Of a stretch of 64,000 nucleotides of DNA, positions 39,952 to 48,863 are shown piece by piece (position 1 is the stretch's first letter; each line of letters starts with the position of its first letter). The notes below the pieces were generated by a model. It was not told the DNA's origin, did not search any database, and saw only the letters and a program-made list of their open reading frames with translations. Source of the DNA: Stentor coeruleus (lineage: Eukaryota; Ciliophora; Heterotrichea; Heterotrichida; Stentoridae); contig MPUH01000094.1 in assembly GCA_001970955.1 (NCBI GenBank), positions 1-64,000 on the forward strand, in the 5' to 3' direction. The position numbers were made by a program, and so were the translations under genes.

Positions 39952-41049
39952 ATGGAAAGTGACTCAAGACCAAAAAAGCTTATCAACAAAGGTGAGAATA
40001 ACTGTTTTATCAATGTTGTAGTGCAAATCCTATGGAACTCAAAAGAAGCCAGAGAACAAATCATGAAAGTCTTACACTCACATCTATTTGAAGGTCAATG
40101 TATAACATGTGAGATAGCAGTAATATCTAATCAGAACCTTTTCATCAATATGAAATACTCAGATACCGATTCTTTTTCAACTCAATCTCTTAGACATACT
40201 CTAGCAAATGCTGATTTAGATCAAATTGATTTTGTTGATCATCGAATGGGATGCGCAATAGAAACATGTGAAAAAATCTTAGACCTTTTACATAAAGAAA
40301 GTTTAATACCTGGTAATGAAAATTGTAATAATGAGTGTATTTCACATAAGTACTTTTCATTTGAGTATTGTGAAGAATTGTATTTTTTATATAGTAATTG
40401 CTGTGGGATGTTTGAAATTGGAGATGTGCAGCAGGGATTTTTACTTAGGCTTTATGCAAATGAGTTAGAAAATGCATTTTTAATGGTGAATAATGAGGCA
40501 TGTAGTTTCGAAGACTTTTTGAAAATTGCTGTTGATAATGGGATGAGATCTGAGGTTTGCAAAGTGTGTGGAAATGAAAAAAAGGTCATTAAAAGGTGGA
40601 TTTCTACAGCGAGGATATTTTTGATTTCAATAGTCTGGGACCCTGAAAACACACATTTTTCGAAATTCCTCTTGAATTCTTTAAGTAGAATCCTCAGATC
40701 AAGAAGAGTATTTACTGCTGAAGATAAACAGGAATTGACAGAAAAATATTATTTTAGAGGGATGATATGTTATCAATATAGTCATTATTGCGCTTTTATT
40801 TATATAGAAGAAGAGAAATCATGGTATCAAGTTGATGACTCATATGTTAAAAAAATGCCTAACTTTAAGAGTATTGTTACTATGATGACTTCTAATAAAA
40901 GCATCCCAGTCTTACTTCTTTATGAAATTGCTCCTAACAACCCAAATCCTGTCCCAGCACCTGTTCCTAAAACTGACTCATTACTTAAACCTTCAATAGT
41001 CCGAAAAGCACTTCCTAAAAACCGTGATGATTGTTGCTTAATATTTTAA
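39952..41049 (+). CDS. USP53/54-type ubiquitin protease with C-terminal CaaX box (365 aa)
   Basis: A C19 peptidase with the USP53/54-like layout. The Cys box is GENNCFINVVVQILW with the catalytic Cys. A zinc-binding-like stretch reads CITCEIAV, then SLRHTLANAD and CNNECISHKYF. The His box is YSHYCAFIYI, followed by WYQVDDSYV. The C-terminal 40 residues are Pro-rich and end DDCCLIF. Read as a CaaX box this is CLIF, predicted to be prenylated; Phe at the last position is typical for geranylgeranylation. The preceding Cys could be palmitoylated. A membrane-anchored deubiquitinase is inferred. Catalytic residues are present, so it is likely active, unlike several animal USP53/54 proteins. Confidence 0.85.
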   Translation: MESDSRPKKLINKGENNCFINVVVQILWNSKEAREQIMKVLHSHLFEGQCITCEIAVISNQNLFINMKYSDTDSFSTQSLRHTLANADLDQIDFVDHRMGCAIETCEKILDLLHKESLIPGNENCNNECISHKYFSFEYCEELYFLYSNCCGMFEIGDVQQGFLLRLYANELENAFLMVNNEACSFEDFLKIAVDNGMRSEVCKVCGNEKKVIKRWISTARIFLISIVWDPENTHFSKFLLNSLSRILRSRRVFTAEDKQELTEKYYFRGMICYQYSHYCAFIYIEEEKSWYQVDDSYVKKMPNFKSIVTMMTSNKSIPVLLLYEIAPNNPNPVPAPVPKTDSLLKPSIVRKALPKNRDDCCLIF

Positions 41050-41135
41050 TAACAATATAAAATCTATTATAATCTAGAACACTCCAAAAAAACTTCTTAT
41101 ACATTTTAGCCTATACAGCCTTCTAACTAATCTAA

Positions 41136-41309
41136 TTACTTAAAATTAAACCTCGTATACAATTCCGAAGCTAAGATTTCTAAATCATCAAGACTCAGTG
41201 AGTTGACTGTATTCCTACAAACACTTTTGAATTGATCAGTAATCATCAGAGCTCTATCTCTTGGGATACCCATATCAGCAAGCCAAGTAGTCATTTTATC
41301 TGATTCCAT
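41136..41309 (-). CDS. Small helical protein (57 aa)
   Basis: A short minus-strand frame not likely to arise by chance in this A/T-rich gap: 57 codons with balanced composition. It reads ESDKMTTWLADMGIPRDRAL, then ITDQFKSVCRNTVNSLSLDD and LEILASELYTRFNFK. The pattern of short amphipathic helices with TWLADMGI suggests a small SAM- or UBA-like bundle; this is weak. The start at 41309 is only 23 bp from the divergent start at 41333. Stop TAA. Too short for many gene finders. Confidence 0.6.
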   Translation of the reverse strand: MESDKMTTWLADMGIPRDRALMITDQFKSVCRNTVNSLSLDDLEILASELYTRFNFK

Positions 41310-41332
41310 TAAGAAATTTTTATATTACTGAC
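41310..41332. promoter_or_regulatory. 23-bp divergent spacer between two start codons
   Basis: Only 23 bp separate the ATG of the small minus-strand gene from the ATG of the kelch gene. It must hold both 5' UTRs, so transcripts have very short leaders or overlap. The spacer is A/T-rich with TTTTTATATT. Confidence 0.5.
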
Positions 41333-42244
41333 ATGGGCTGTGGGTCATCATCAAAGAAAAAAGTTACATTACCAAAACCCCAAAACCTAAGTGATATCTA
41401 TGATCAAATTCTAAGTAAATCTGAAATAGTCCAACTAGACCTTCCAAACAATGATCAAACAACTCAATTCAAAGTTTCAAAATACTTAATAATGCCAAAT
41501 AATGATATTGGCCCAAGTGTTATCACAGACCTCAGTTCTGGTTGTCCAACTTTCTTATCTTTAGTCGATGAAAAAATTTCTACATTAAACTACCCAATAA
41601 ACACAGGAAGTAGACTTGTCTTACTTTCTGGAAATCGAGTTTTAATCATAAACTCTAAATCTGTATTTATCCTAGACTTACAGACTATGAAAAAAAGCCC
41701 ATGCCCAGATCTTAAAACATACAGAGAGAATTTTTCAGCAGTACTTTTTGATAATATTGTCCTTGTAACAGGAGGTGAATCTGTTAATGAACTTGAGATA
41801 TGTGAAGCTTTTGATGGTAATGAATGGTTTACTTTAACTAAAATGAATATATCTAGAAGTTGGCATTCATCTATAGTATGGAATGAGATTGTTTATGTTT
41901 TTGGAGGATTAAGGACTAGTAGTATAGAAAGACTTAAAGGTAAATGGGAAGTTCTACAAACTAAACTTCCATGGAATATAAATCGAATAGGCCTTTCGTG
42001 TTTTAATGATAGACTATTAGTTGTTGGTGGTGAAGTACTTGGTACAGGTTATAGCACTGCTGGTTGGGAATTTGATAAAGAAAGTTTAAAGCTTTTGGCA
42101 ACTAAACCTTGTCCGGCACAAGGACTTTTTTACTCACAAGGAGCTTTTTATAAAGACTCTTGCTACTTTCTTACTGGTGGGTTGGTTATATTGTATAATA
42201 CTCTTTACCGCTCATGGGCTATTTCACAGAAATTAACTAATTAA
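41333..42244 (+). CDS. Kelch-repeat protein with lipidated N-terminus (303 aa)
   Basis: MGCGSSSKKK fits myristoylation at Gly2 with palmitoylation at Cys3. About five kelch-type blades follow: NIVLVTGGESVNELEICEAF, SIVWNEIVYVFGGLRTSSIE, NDRLLVVGGEVLGTGYSTAG, and a last blade YKDSCYFLTGGL. The GG pairs and following aromatic residues are kelch features. Kelch propellers bind other proteins and are common in ciliates. There is no BTB or F-box domain. Function is unknown beyond membrane-anchored protein binding. It is divergent from the 57-aa gene. Confidence 0.8.
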   Translation: MGCGSSSKKKVTLPKPQNLSDIYDQILSKSEIVQLDLPNNDQTTQFKVSKYLIMPNNDIGPSVITDLSSGCPTFLSLVDEKISTLNYPINTGSRLVLLSGNRVLIINSKSVFILDLQTMKKSPCPDLKTYRENFSAVLFDNIVLVTGGESVNELEICEAFDGNEWFTLTKMNISRSWHSSIVWNEIVYVFGGLRTSSIERLKGKWEVLQTKLPWNINRIGLSCFNDRLLVVGGEVLGTGYSTAGWEFDKESLKLLATKPCPAQGLFYSQGAFYKDSCYFLTGGLVILYNTLYRSWAISQKLTN

Positions 42245-43309
42245 AACTTTAGATTTAGTATTTTTTAGTAGATTTTTTGGTAAGATTTTATTAAATTTTG
42301 ATTTTTTTAATAAGTTTTTGATTGAGATTTTTAGTTTGTCAGTCACTTCTTCAGGCTTATTTATTATGATAATTAGTTTATTGTATGCTTTTTATATGTT
42401 TAGCATCTTAAGATACTGATGATTTTTTGTAAACTCTTTCTTATAGATTATGGTTGCTTTTTTTAATATCAATTTACTATTATGGATTGCTTTTTTCGTA
42501 TTCGTGATTTTGAAATTCTTGCTGGATGCTTGATTTAATAATTTTTGCTGTATTATGAGTTTGTGTACAGCCTACATTAAGAGCTTGGTGAAAAAATTAA
42601 AGATTACATAATAACTCTTTGAGGTCGCAAATAGATTTAAATTCAAGAAAAAATCTTATGTCATATTTAACTCTTCTTGTTCCATTTTCCATTAAAGTTT
42701 TAAAATTAGGAAATATGGAAATAAGAGATTTTCAAGTAGTTTTATATATAAGTAAATTGCAAACTTGCTAGTTTTTACAGGTTAATTTGGAAATAATAGT
42801 CAAAAGTTTTTAGAAAGGGATGATAGAAATTAAATAAATTCCTCACAACAACATAAATAACTAATTTTAATAATACACTAAACTACAAAGCCTCTCACTA
42901 ATATCCCTCAAATTTTCATCATATCCAGCCCTAACAATAACTGTAACCGAACAATTTCATTCTTACCTCTTATAAAAATGTCTATAAGCTACCCAAAAAA
43001 ATTATACATAAAAATCNTTTTCATCATATCCAGCCCTAACAATAACTGTAACCGAACAATTTCATTCTTACCTCTTATAAAAATGTCTATAAGCTACCCA
43101 AAAAAATTATACATAAAAATCAGTACAAATCTTATATTTCAATAATAAATATTTAATAATGAACTTCATTTCCATAAAAACATTTAATAAAAAAACTGTC
43201 CCTTAAGCTATACTTAAGCCTTATTTGAAAAAAATCCTGAAGCCTAATCTCTTATTTAATACATTTAACTAAAATTTAATATCCCGATTCAAAAAACTTG
43301 GATATAAAT
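42245..43309. other. Gap with possible LRR remnant and an assembly join
   Basis: About 1 kb without a confident gene. It is G/T-rich at the kelch side and A/C-rich before the transporter. An open stretch at 42604-42771 encodes a leucine-rich-like peptide (IKVLKLGNMEIRDFQVVLY) with no start and an in-frame TAG, possibly a fragment of a leucine-rich repeat gene. The join at 43017 lies here. Confidence 0.35.
42913..43121. repeat. 104-bp direct duplication around a single N (assembly join)
   Basis: 42913-43016 equals 43018-43121 with N at 43017. Non-coding. Confidence 0.9.
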
Positions 43310-44692
43310 ATGGAAATACAAGAAGAAAAATTCTCGCAGCATTTTGCACTGATTTTTAATACGATATTAAACCCAGCAATACTAAGTATCCCTTATGCAT
43401 TTAATTTTTCTGGGACAATCCTTTCATCCTTAGTTCTTATTGCCTTTACCTTTATAGGATCTTTACTTACCCACATGCTGATTGAAATCCATTACAAAGC
43501 CGCACATATCCAAGTCGCTAAAGATGAAGGAAGTGAAATACATTTCGGAGTCTTAGATATTTTCAGCAATCAGGGGAAAAAAATTTCATCTTCTGAAAAT
43601 GCTCATCTCAACAGGAAAGTTGATACAATTTACTCAATAACCATTCTTCTTGGAACACCTTTTGGACTTACTATAGGAATACTAGGAACAATACTTAACA
43701 TGATTTTACTAATTGTATCTTATGTTATTTTCGCTAGTACTTTAGCATTAAAAATCCCATTTAATGCTTATGAAACTTGCGATATTTACTCAGAAGATGA
43801 CTTTTTTTCAGGATGCCGAGTGGTATACTTTGCTTATTTGTGTATATTTTTGATATTACTGAATATGTATATTGTTAAAGGTATAGATAGTCAGTTGTTT
43901 ATTCAAAAAACTACATGTATTGCTAGAATATTTATAGTTTTAACAACTATTATATCATCTTTGATAATTGTGTTGAAGCAAAGCACAGTGAGTACTGGCG
44001 ATTACAAGCCATTTGCTACAAATAAAAACTTTGATTTAAATGGATTTAAAGAAATTATCCCTGTGGCTATAGTTTGTATGATAGTACAACCACAACTTGC
44101 TAGTATTTATCAGTTAACAGGACGTACACCTTCTTTTTCAAGGATGATAAAAATTTCACTTGCTTGTTGTATTTTCCTTTTATTGCCTTTAGGGATATTA
44201 GTACAATCTGTTGTTGATAAAACAGATAAAGATTTTACTAGGAACTTTAAAGATTATTCAGCAGGATTTATGTGGCATCTAAGACCTTTATATTCATTAA
44301 TTATTGAACATATTATTATATTACTTGGACCAATTACAGCTTTTTCAAGTGCTTTAATAATTGGAACTACTTTTCATAACAATTGGCTTAATTATTTTAT
44401 AGAGAAAAAGATTGAGAAAAAATACACAAGTTGCTTGATTTACTTTGTGATAACTTTTATTCCTTTTGCTTTTGCCTGCTTTTCTCCAGATTTTAATGTT
44501 CTTATAAAAATTGCTGGGGTAATTGCGGTTGGGTCTTTGGTTTTTATAATACCTATTGCGCATATTGCCGGGAAGAGTTTGAGTGAGTTTAATAGTGATT
44601 GTGATATTAATAAGTACAACAAGATAGGGAATTTGTTTGTAGCATTGATTGGGGTGATGTTAACTATCACATTAATTATTAGTTATTTTTAG
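43310..44692 (+). CDS. Amino-acid/auxin permease-family transporter (460 aa)
   Basis: A polytopic membrane protein with about 10-11 predicted transmembrane helices. The first helix and loop (FNTILNPAILSIPYAFNFSG) match the AAAP/SLC36-38 signature of an amino-acid symporter. A later segment (VAIVCMIVQPQLASIYQLTG) is also typical of the family's middle region. The start is taken at the ATG of 43310; a possible TTG at 43298 is unlikely. There is no large soluble domain. It probably moves amino acids across the plasma or vacuolar membrane; specificity is not readable. Ends TAG. Confidence 0.85.
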   Translation: MEIQEEKFSQHFALIFNTILNPAILSIPYAFNFSGTILSSLVLIAFTFIGSLLTHMLIEIHYKAAHIQVAKDEGSEIHFGVLDIFSNQGKKISSSENAHLNRKVDTIYSITILLGTPFGLTIGILGTILNMILLIVSYVIFASTLALKIPFNAYETCDIYSEDDFFSGCRVVYFAYLCIFLILLNMYIVKGIDSQLFIQKTTCIARIFIVLTTIISSLIIVLKQSTVSTGDYKPFATNKNFDLNGFKEIIPVAIVCMIVQPQLASIYQLTGRTPSFSRMIKISLACCIFLLLPLGILVQSVVDKTDKDFTRNFKDYSAGFMWHLRPLYSLIIEHIIILLGPITAFSSALIIGTTFHNNWLNYFIEKKIEKKYTSCLIYFVITFIPFAFACFSPDFNVLIKIAGVIAVGSLVFIIPIAHIAGKSLSEFNSDCDINKYNKIGNLFVALIGVMLTITLIISYF

Positions 44693-44879
44693 ATAATTTT
44701 ATCAATTGCATAATCGATTATTAGTTTTGGTATGTTTAAAAGTAATTTTTAGGGAATAAGTGTTACTATTAAAATTTTAGATAATTAAAATTGATTTATC
44801 GTATAAGAAAAATATAATAATGACTATAGATAATATATAAGTATAAGCATATTCTCATAACTATACCATATTAATTAGC

Positions 44880-45314
44880 TTAGAAAAGTTTTCTGCAGGT
44901 AAAGACATCACGAGGAAAACTACGTTTAGCTTTTGCACTTTCAGACCAATTCGCTCCTGGTCCAAAAGTCACTAAGTGCATGTCTTTATTATTTTTATAT
45001 TTTTTGTTACTAACTGGGGTTGATAAATTTGAGCTTTGAGTGCATAGCTCACTTTGGTCAATAGTTTTATAGATTTTTAACATGTTTTCTTGAGTTTCAA
45101 TTTTTTTCTTGATCTTATCGTGCTCAGAACATAACATTTGCAACATAACGTTAAGTTGATTTAAGCTGTAGTTAACATCACAGCTTTTGTGGCGACTACG
45201 GTCACGGGAACTGTGCTTTTGTATATTTTTTTCTATTTTATCTCGCCAATACTGAAGATCTTTGTTGGATTTTGGATCGCTTTGAGAAATATTTCCAAAC
45301 GAATTTTCTAACAT
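44880..45314 (-). CDS. Small hypothetical protein (144 aa)
   Basis: Minus-strand frame with a short coiled coil in the middle (LNVMLQMLCSEHDKIKKKIE), a basic Ser/Arg/His-rich segment (HSSRDRSRHKSCDVN) and a C-terminal part (VTFGPGANWSESAKAKRSF). No recognised domain, signal or membrane segment. Composition and codon use fit the neighbours. Function unknown. Confidence 0.55.
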   Translation of the reverse strand: MLENSFGNISQSDPKSNKDLQYWRDKIEKNIQKHSSRDRSRHKSCDVNYSLNQLNVMLQMLCSEHDKIKKKIETQENMLKIYKTIDQSELCTQSSNLSTPVSNKKYKNNKDMHLVTFGPGANWSESAKAKRSFPRDVFTCRKLF

Positions 45315-45639
45315 ATTAGTAAATTAAAGAAAAGTGCATAAAATGTGTTTTAATAAAGATTTTATGTTATTCTTAAAGATTATGCAAGTGATTGCTTTAG
45401 TATATGTATTCTGAAAAAAAAAAAGAACGGATCAAAGAATTGATGATAATGGTAATATATTTTCAAAATCAATAAGCAACAAAATAAAAAAAGCTTAGAG
45501 ATATAGTATTCAAAAACTTTATATTTATATTTAGCCTACTAAATCCAGCTAAAAAATTAATATTTGTAATAATATCTAAATACCAAATTCTAATATCCTA
45601 ATCTTAAAATTCTAATTCTTAACTATCAATCTAACTTAT

Positions 45640-46413
45640 CTAACTTGTAAGTACTTTAAATGCCATGTTAAATACTCCAAAGTAAAGCGTTCCTCCAAAA
45701 GTAATATAAATTACCCTTATAATCCAACCTTTCCATAATGCTCCAATTCCTTCCTTTTGATAAAGAGTTAAAAGTGTTTGAAGGAAGCTTTTACATTGAG
45801 AAGCATTAGTCATCATCAAAGTTTTCACAACATCAATTGGTGTAGTTATATACGCAGTAAATCCTCCAGCTATCCCGCCATATATAAAATGATTGAATTC
45901 ACCAAAATCAATTAATAAAAAATGACTTAAAGTTTGGAATAAAAGCATTTGTATAGTGTCAAAAGGAAGTTCTCTAACACAAAGCGCTGTAAAACCATTA
46001 TAAAATCCTTTAGCGCCTTGATCTTTATAAATATGTAATATCGCGCCTATTACATTAATATTTTCTCCTACTTGGACGAGTTGTTTTACCCTCTCAAAAG
46101 GATTTCTCATAATACAACATGCAAAACTTGCAATAATCGAAGATGTTGTTTCAACAGTAGGTAAAGAGTAGTTTCTGCTAAGCATGTTATCTTTGCATAT
46201 CATATAAAATGTCCAAAATGTTGCAGCGCATAAAAATGATGACATCAATGCAGCTGAAAGTCCTTTATAAAACGATGAAGCTTTCTTATCAAGTTTTTGA
46301 TTCCTATGCTGCCTAGTTTTAATATAATCAAGTGGGTGTAAAGTAAGATCAATTACAGCTCCAGCTATTCCTCCAGAAATAAACAATGGGTAGAATTTCT
46401 GAGATAATTCCAT
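45640..46413 (-). CDS. Mitochondrial carrier-family protein, SAM-carrier-like (257 aa)
   Basis: Three tandem repeats with the mitochondrial carrier signature Px[DE]xx[KR]: PLDYIKTRQHR, PFERVKQLVQV and PIDVVKTLMMT. Six transmembrane helices are expected. Glycine-rich turns and aromatic helices (GGIAGAVIDL, YGGIAGGFTAYI, FGGTLYFGVF) and the overall pattern resemble the mitochondrial S-adenosylmethionine carrier (SLC25A26/SAMC). The family moves small metabolites across the inner membrane. The carrier call is firm; the SAM substrate is inferred from remembered similarity. The length of 257 aa is slightly short but complete. Confidence 0.85.
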   Translation of the reverse strand: MELSQKFYPLFISGGIAGAVIDLTLHPLDYIKTRQHRNQKLDKKASSFYKGLSAALMSSFLCAATFWTFYMICKDNMLSRNYSLPTVETTSSIIASFACCIMRNPFERVKQLVQVGENINVIGAILHIYKDQGAKGFYNGFTALCVRELPFDTIQMLLFQTLSHFLLIDFGEFNHFIYGGIAGGFTAYITTPIDVVKTLMMTNASQCKSFLQTLLTLYQKEGIGALWKGWIIRVIYITFGGTLYFGVFNMAFKVLTS

Positions 46414-46577
46414 TTATATCATCTAAACATAAGAAATTCTAAAAATATTAACTATCTTAAAGTGCTTCTATAATAAACTACAGCTTTTATGAACTTTTTT
46501 ATAATACTTTCTAATATTTGCATAACAAAAAATATAAATTTGCTGTTAAATCTTAAGACTTTAGATTTAAAATTACT

Positions 46578-46934
46578 CTAATCTAGTATAACTCCGCGAA
46601 TATGCCATGTGAATAATATTTCAATTTCCTTCCCTAAAGTATGATCGAAAATTTTTTTGGGGGTAAATTTGTCTTGTTCATTAAGATCTAAGTAGTCTTC
46701 AACTTTAAAGTGTTTGCGTAAATGTTTGTTTTTGTCAAGCATGCATAAATTGTGGAACTTTTTTATATGGCGATTTAGTCCTTTTTTGTATTTGTATGTT
46801 TTTTCACAGAATTGACAGGTAAAGTTTCTTGAGTCTGAATGTGAAGTCATATGTCGTTGTAAGAATTGTTTGCTTTTAAATCCTAATTGGCACAAAGTAC
46901 ATGGATAAGGTCTTTGGATATTGCTAAACTCCAT
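46578..46934 (-). CDS. Small C2H2 zinc-finger protein (118 aa)
   Basis: Two adjacent C2H2 fingers: YPCTLCQLGFKSKQFLQRHM followed by a histidine, then FTCQFCEKTYKYKKGLNRHI followed by KKFH. The linker SDSRNF is close to the TGEKP-type linker. The remaining 60 residues are basic-to-acidic with no further domain (EDYLDLNEQDKFTPKK). Likely a nucleic-acid-binding protein; targets unknown. The start ATG lies inside an A/T leader. Confidence 0.85.
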   Translation of the reverse strand: MEFSNIQRPYPCTLCQLGFKSKQFLQRHMTSHSDSRNFTCQFCEKTYKYKKGLNRHIKKFHNLCMLDKNKHLRKHFKVEDYLDLNEQDKFTPKKIFDHTLGKEIEILFTWHIRGVILD

Positions 46935-47152
46935 TTTTTAAAAATGCATTATACTTTAGCTTATTTTCGTAGCAAATGAAATAATCTTTATGATTTAATG
47001 GAAAATATTATTAGATGATATTATTTTTTAAAGACAATATAGTTTTTTTATACCCTATAATTTTTTTGTAGTAGACTTAGTTTATATCTATTTGATTTAT
47101 TCTTTAACCCATAATCTATACAAATTTATATATAAAAAGATTTAAAAGTTAA

Positions 47153-47713
47153 ATGTTCTCAATCCAGGGTAAAAAGTTCGGTGCTGCTAAGCTTATAAAA
47201 TCCAAGAAAAAACATGAGATACAAATATCTTTGATTTTTGGTAATGAAAAGGTATCACGAAGAAGTAATAGACTTAGATTCAATCCCTATTCCCCAGTAG
47301 TACATACTGATGGTAATTTTATTATTAATAAACATCATAAAGATTACCTAACCCCAGAAAACAACTCAGCAATTATCCTAACACCTAAATGCTTTAGTAA
47401 AACCCCTACACCTTCTAAGCTTAAAATTATAAAATTTTCTGTTCAGAGATATGAATTTGATCCTCCTAAAACAATGAGTTCATTTAGAAATACATATTTT
47501 GAAGAACCCAAAGGAACACCACACTCAAGATCAGGCTCTTATCGCAAAGCTATGAAAACTACTGAGTTAGCTCAAAAGTTCCAGCAAACTGAAAAGAGGA
47601 CAATTACCAAAAGACTAACAATGAAAGACTTAAATATCAATCTACCAATTATTGTAAACAACCGAAAGCAACGAAAAAGGGCTTCATGTAAGCCTGGGTT
47701 AATAGAACTTTAA
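47153..47713 (+). CDS. Basic hypothetical protein (186 aa)
   Basis: Lys/Arg/Thr-rich and predicted mostly disordered, with a few hydrophobic stretches (HEIQISLIFGNEKV, FIINKHHKDYLTPENN). The C-terminal half carries many basic clusters (QQTEKRTITKRLTMK, RKQRKRASCKPG). No domain is recognised. A nucleic-acid or cytoskeletal association is possible from the charge but not claimed. The start follows TTAAAAGTTAA. The plus-strand neighbour 138 bp downstream is also unknown. Confidence 0.6.
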   Translation: MFSIQGKKFGAAKLIKSKKKHEIQISLIFGNEKVSRRSNRLRFNPYSPVVHTDGNFIINKHHKDYLTPENNSAIILTPKCFSKTPTPSKLKIIKFSVQRYEFDPPKTMSSFRNTYFEEPKGTPHSRSGSYRKAMKTTELAQKFQQTEKRTITKRLTMKDLNINLPIIVNNRKQRKRASCKPGLIEL

Positions 47714-47851
47714 TTTAATATAACAATAAAACTATATTTTCTCTAACTTTAAAGCCCATTCTTTTTTCTCTGAATTTTCCTTTATATCAACATAGCAACC
47801 TAAGTATATAAAGTAATCATAATACAAAATCAGTATATATACACCAAAAAA

Positions 47852-48799
47852 ATGGACAGTCTTTCAAAATTTCTCCGTCCCGACACTATGAAAAATAGCA
47901 ACTCCAAACCTAATTTTTACAAACAAAACTATTGGAACCCAAGATTTTATTTAAGTAAAATCCCAGAATATGATTCAAATAAAGATTCTCATTTAAGTTT
48001 CTATCATGCTATGTCTAATAAAAAGAAAACCCTAAACTCTCAAAAAATCATCAAAAAACATTCATACTCAAAAAGCAATTTCAAAGTTTCTATATTAAAA
48101 CAACATAAATATTTCTTAGAAACTTATATAAACTTAATGAACAGTCATAATATCGATGGTTATTTCACAAAAGTTTTCCTTGATGCTATTTCTAATAAAG
48201 ATCTTAAAGATAAAAACCAGATTTTAACAAATGAAATACGAAATCTACTTAATGATACCAGTGAAATCCAAATTGCCCTAACTTTTGTATATAATCGTGA
48301 GAGTAATATTTTAGAACTTAAAAATCAGATTATATCAAAGAAAATAACTAGAAATGAAGCTGAGAATTATTTTTTACAAGCATTAAGGAATATTAGAGAT
48401 ATATCAGTAATATTGGTAGAAAAGATTTTTAAATGGAAGGAGCATTTACAAGATGTGAGTTTTGAGCCTTCGAAAACATTAGATGCTTTTTTTGTTTTTA
48501 AAGGGGAAAATTATATGTGGAAAATGAACTCAGATTTGTATTTTTTGAAAAGTAGCAAGTTAGATGAGTTTTTCAACTTTTCAGCGAAGAAAGATCCGTT
48601 TTTAATTCATGCAAGTCAGATTAATACTAAAATCCCTTCGGATAAATTTGTTATCCATGCGCCAAAGGAAACAATTGATTTGATAAGAAAATACGAAATA
48701 AAAATGCTGGAGGATTCATTAAGAAACCATATTTTTTATATACCAAAACAATATGCATATAATGAGAATAAATCATATTCAGATGATGATAATGATTAA
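47852..48799 (+). CDS. Hypothetical protein (315 aa)
   Basis: The N-terminal 80 residues are Lys/Ser/Asn-rich and disordered (RPDTMKNSNSKPNFYKQ). The rest is helical and more globular (NLMNSHNIDGYFTKVFLDAI, ENYFLQALRNIRDISVILVE, FKWKEHLQDVSF), with aromatic residues near the end (FVFKGENYMWKMN). The C-terminus is acidic (KSYSDDDND). No known family. Codon use matches neighbours. Function unknown. Confidence 0.65.
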   Translation: MDSLSKFLRPDTMKNSNSKPNFYKQNYWNPRFYLSKIPEYDSNKDSHLSFYHAMSNKKKTLNSQKIIKKHSYSKSNFKVSILKQHKYFLETYINLMNSHNIDGYFTKVFLDAISNKDLKDKNQILTNEIRNLLNDTSEIQIALTFVYNRESNILELKNQIISKKITRNEAENYFLQALRNIRDISVILVEKIFKWKEHLQDVSFEPSKTLDAFFVFKGENYMWKMNSDLYFLKSSKLDEFFNFSAKKDPFLIHASQINTKIPSDKFVIHAPKETIDLIRKYEIKMLEDSLRNHIFYIPKQYAYNENKSYSDDDND

Positions 48800-48863
48800 A
48801 TTTTATAAGTTGATATTCTAACTAATCTTAACCTATACTAAAAAGAAAGAAATGAATGGTCAG

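Noticed and set aside
43298-43309. TTG start for the transporter
   Set aside because: An ATG is available four codons downstream, with no reason to use a non-ATG start.
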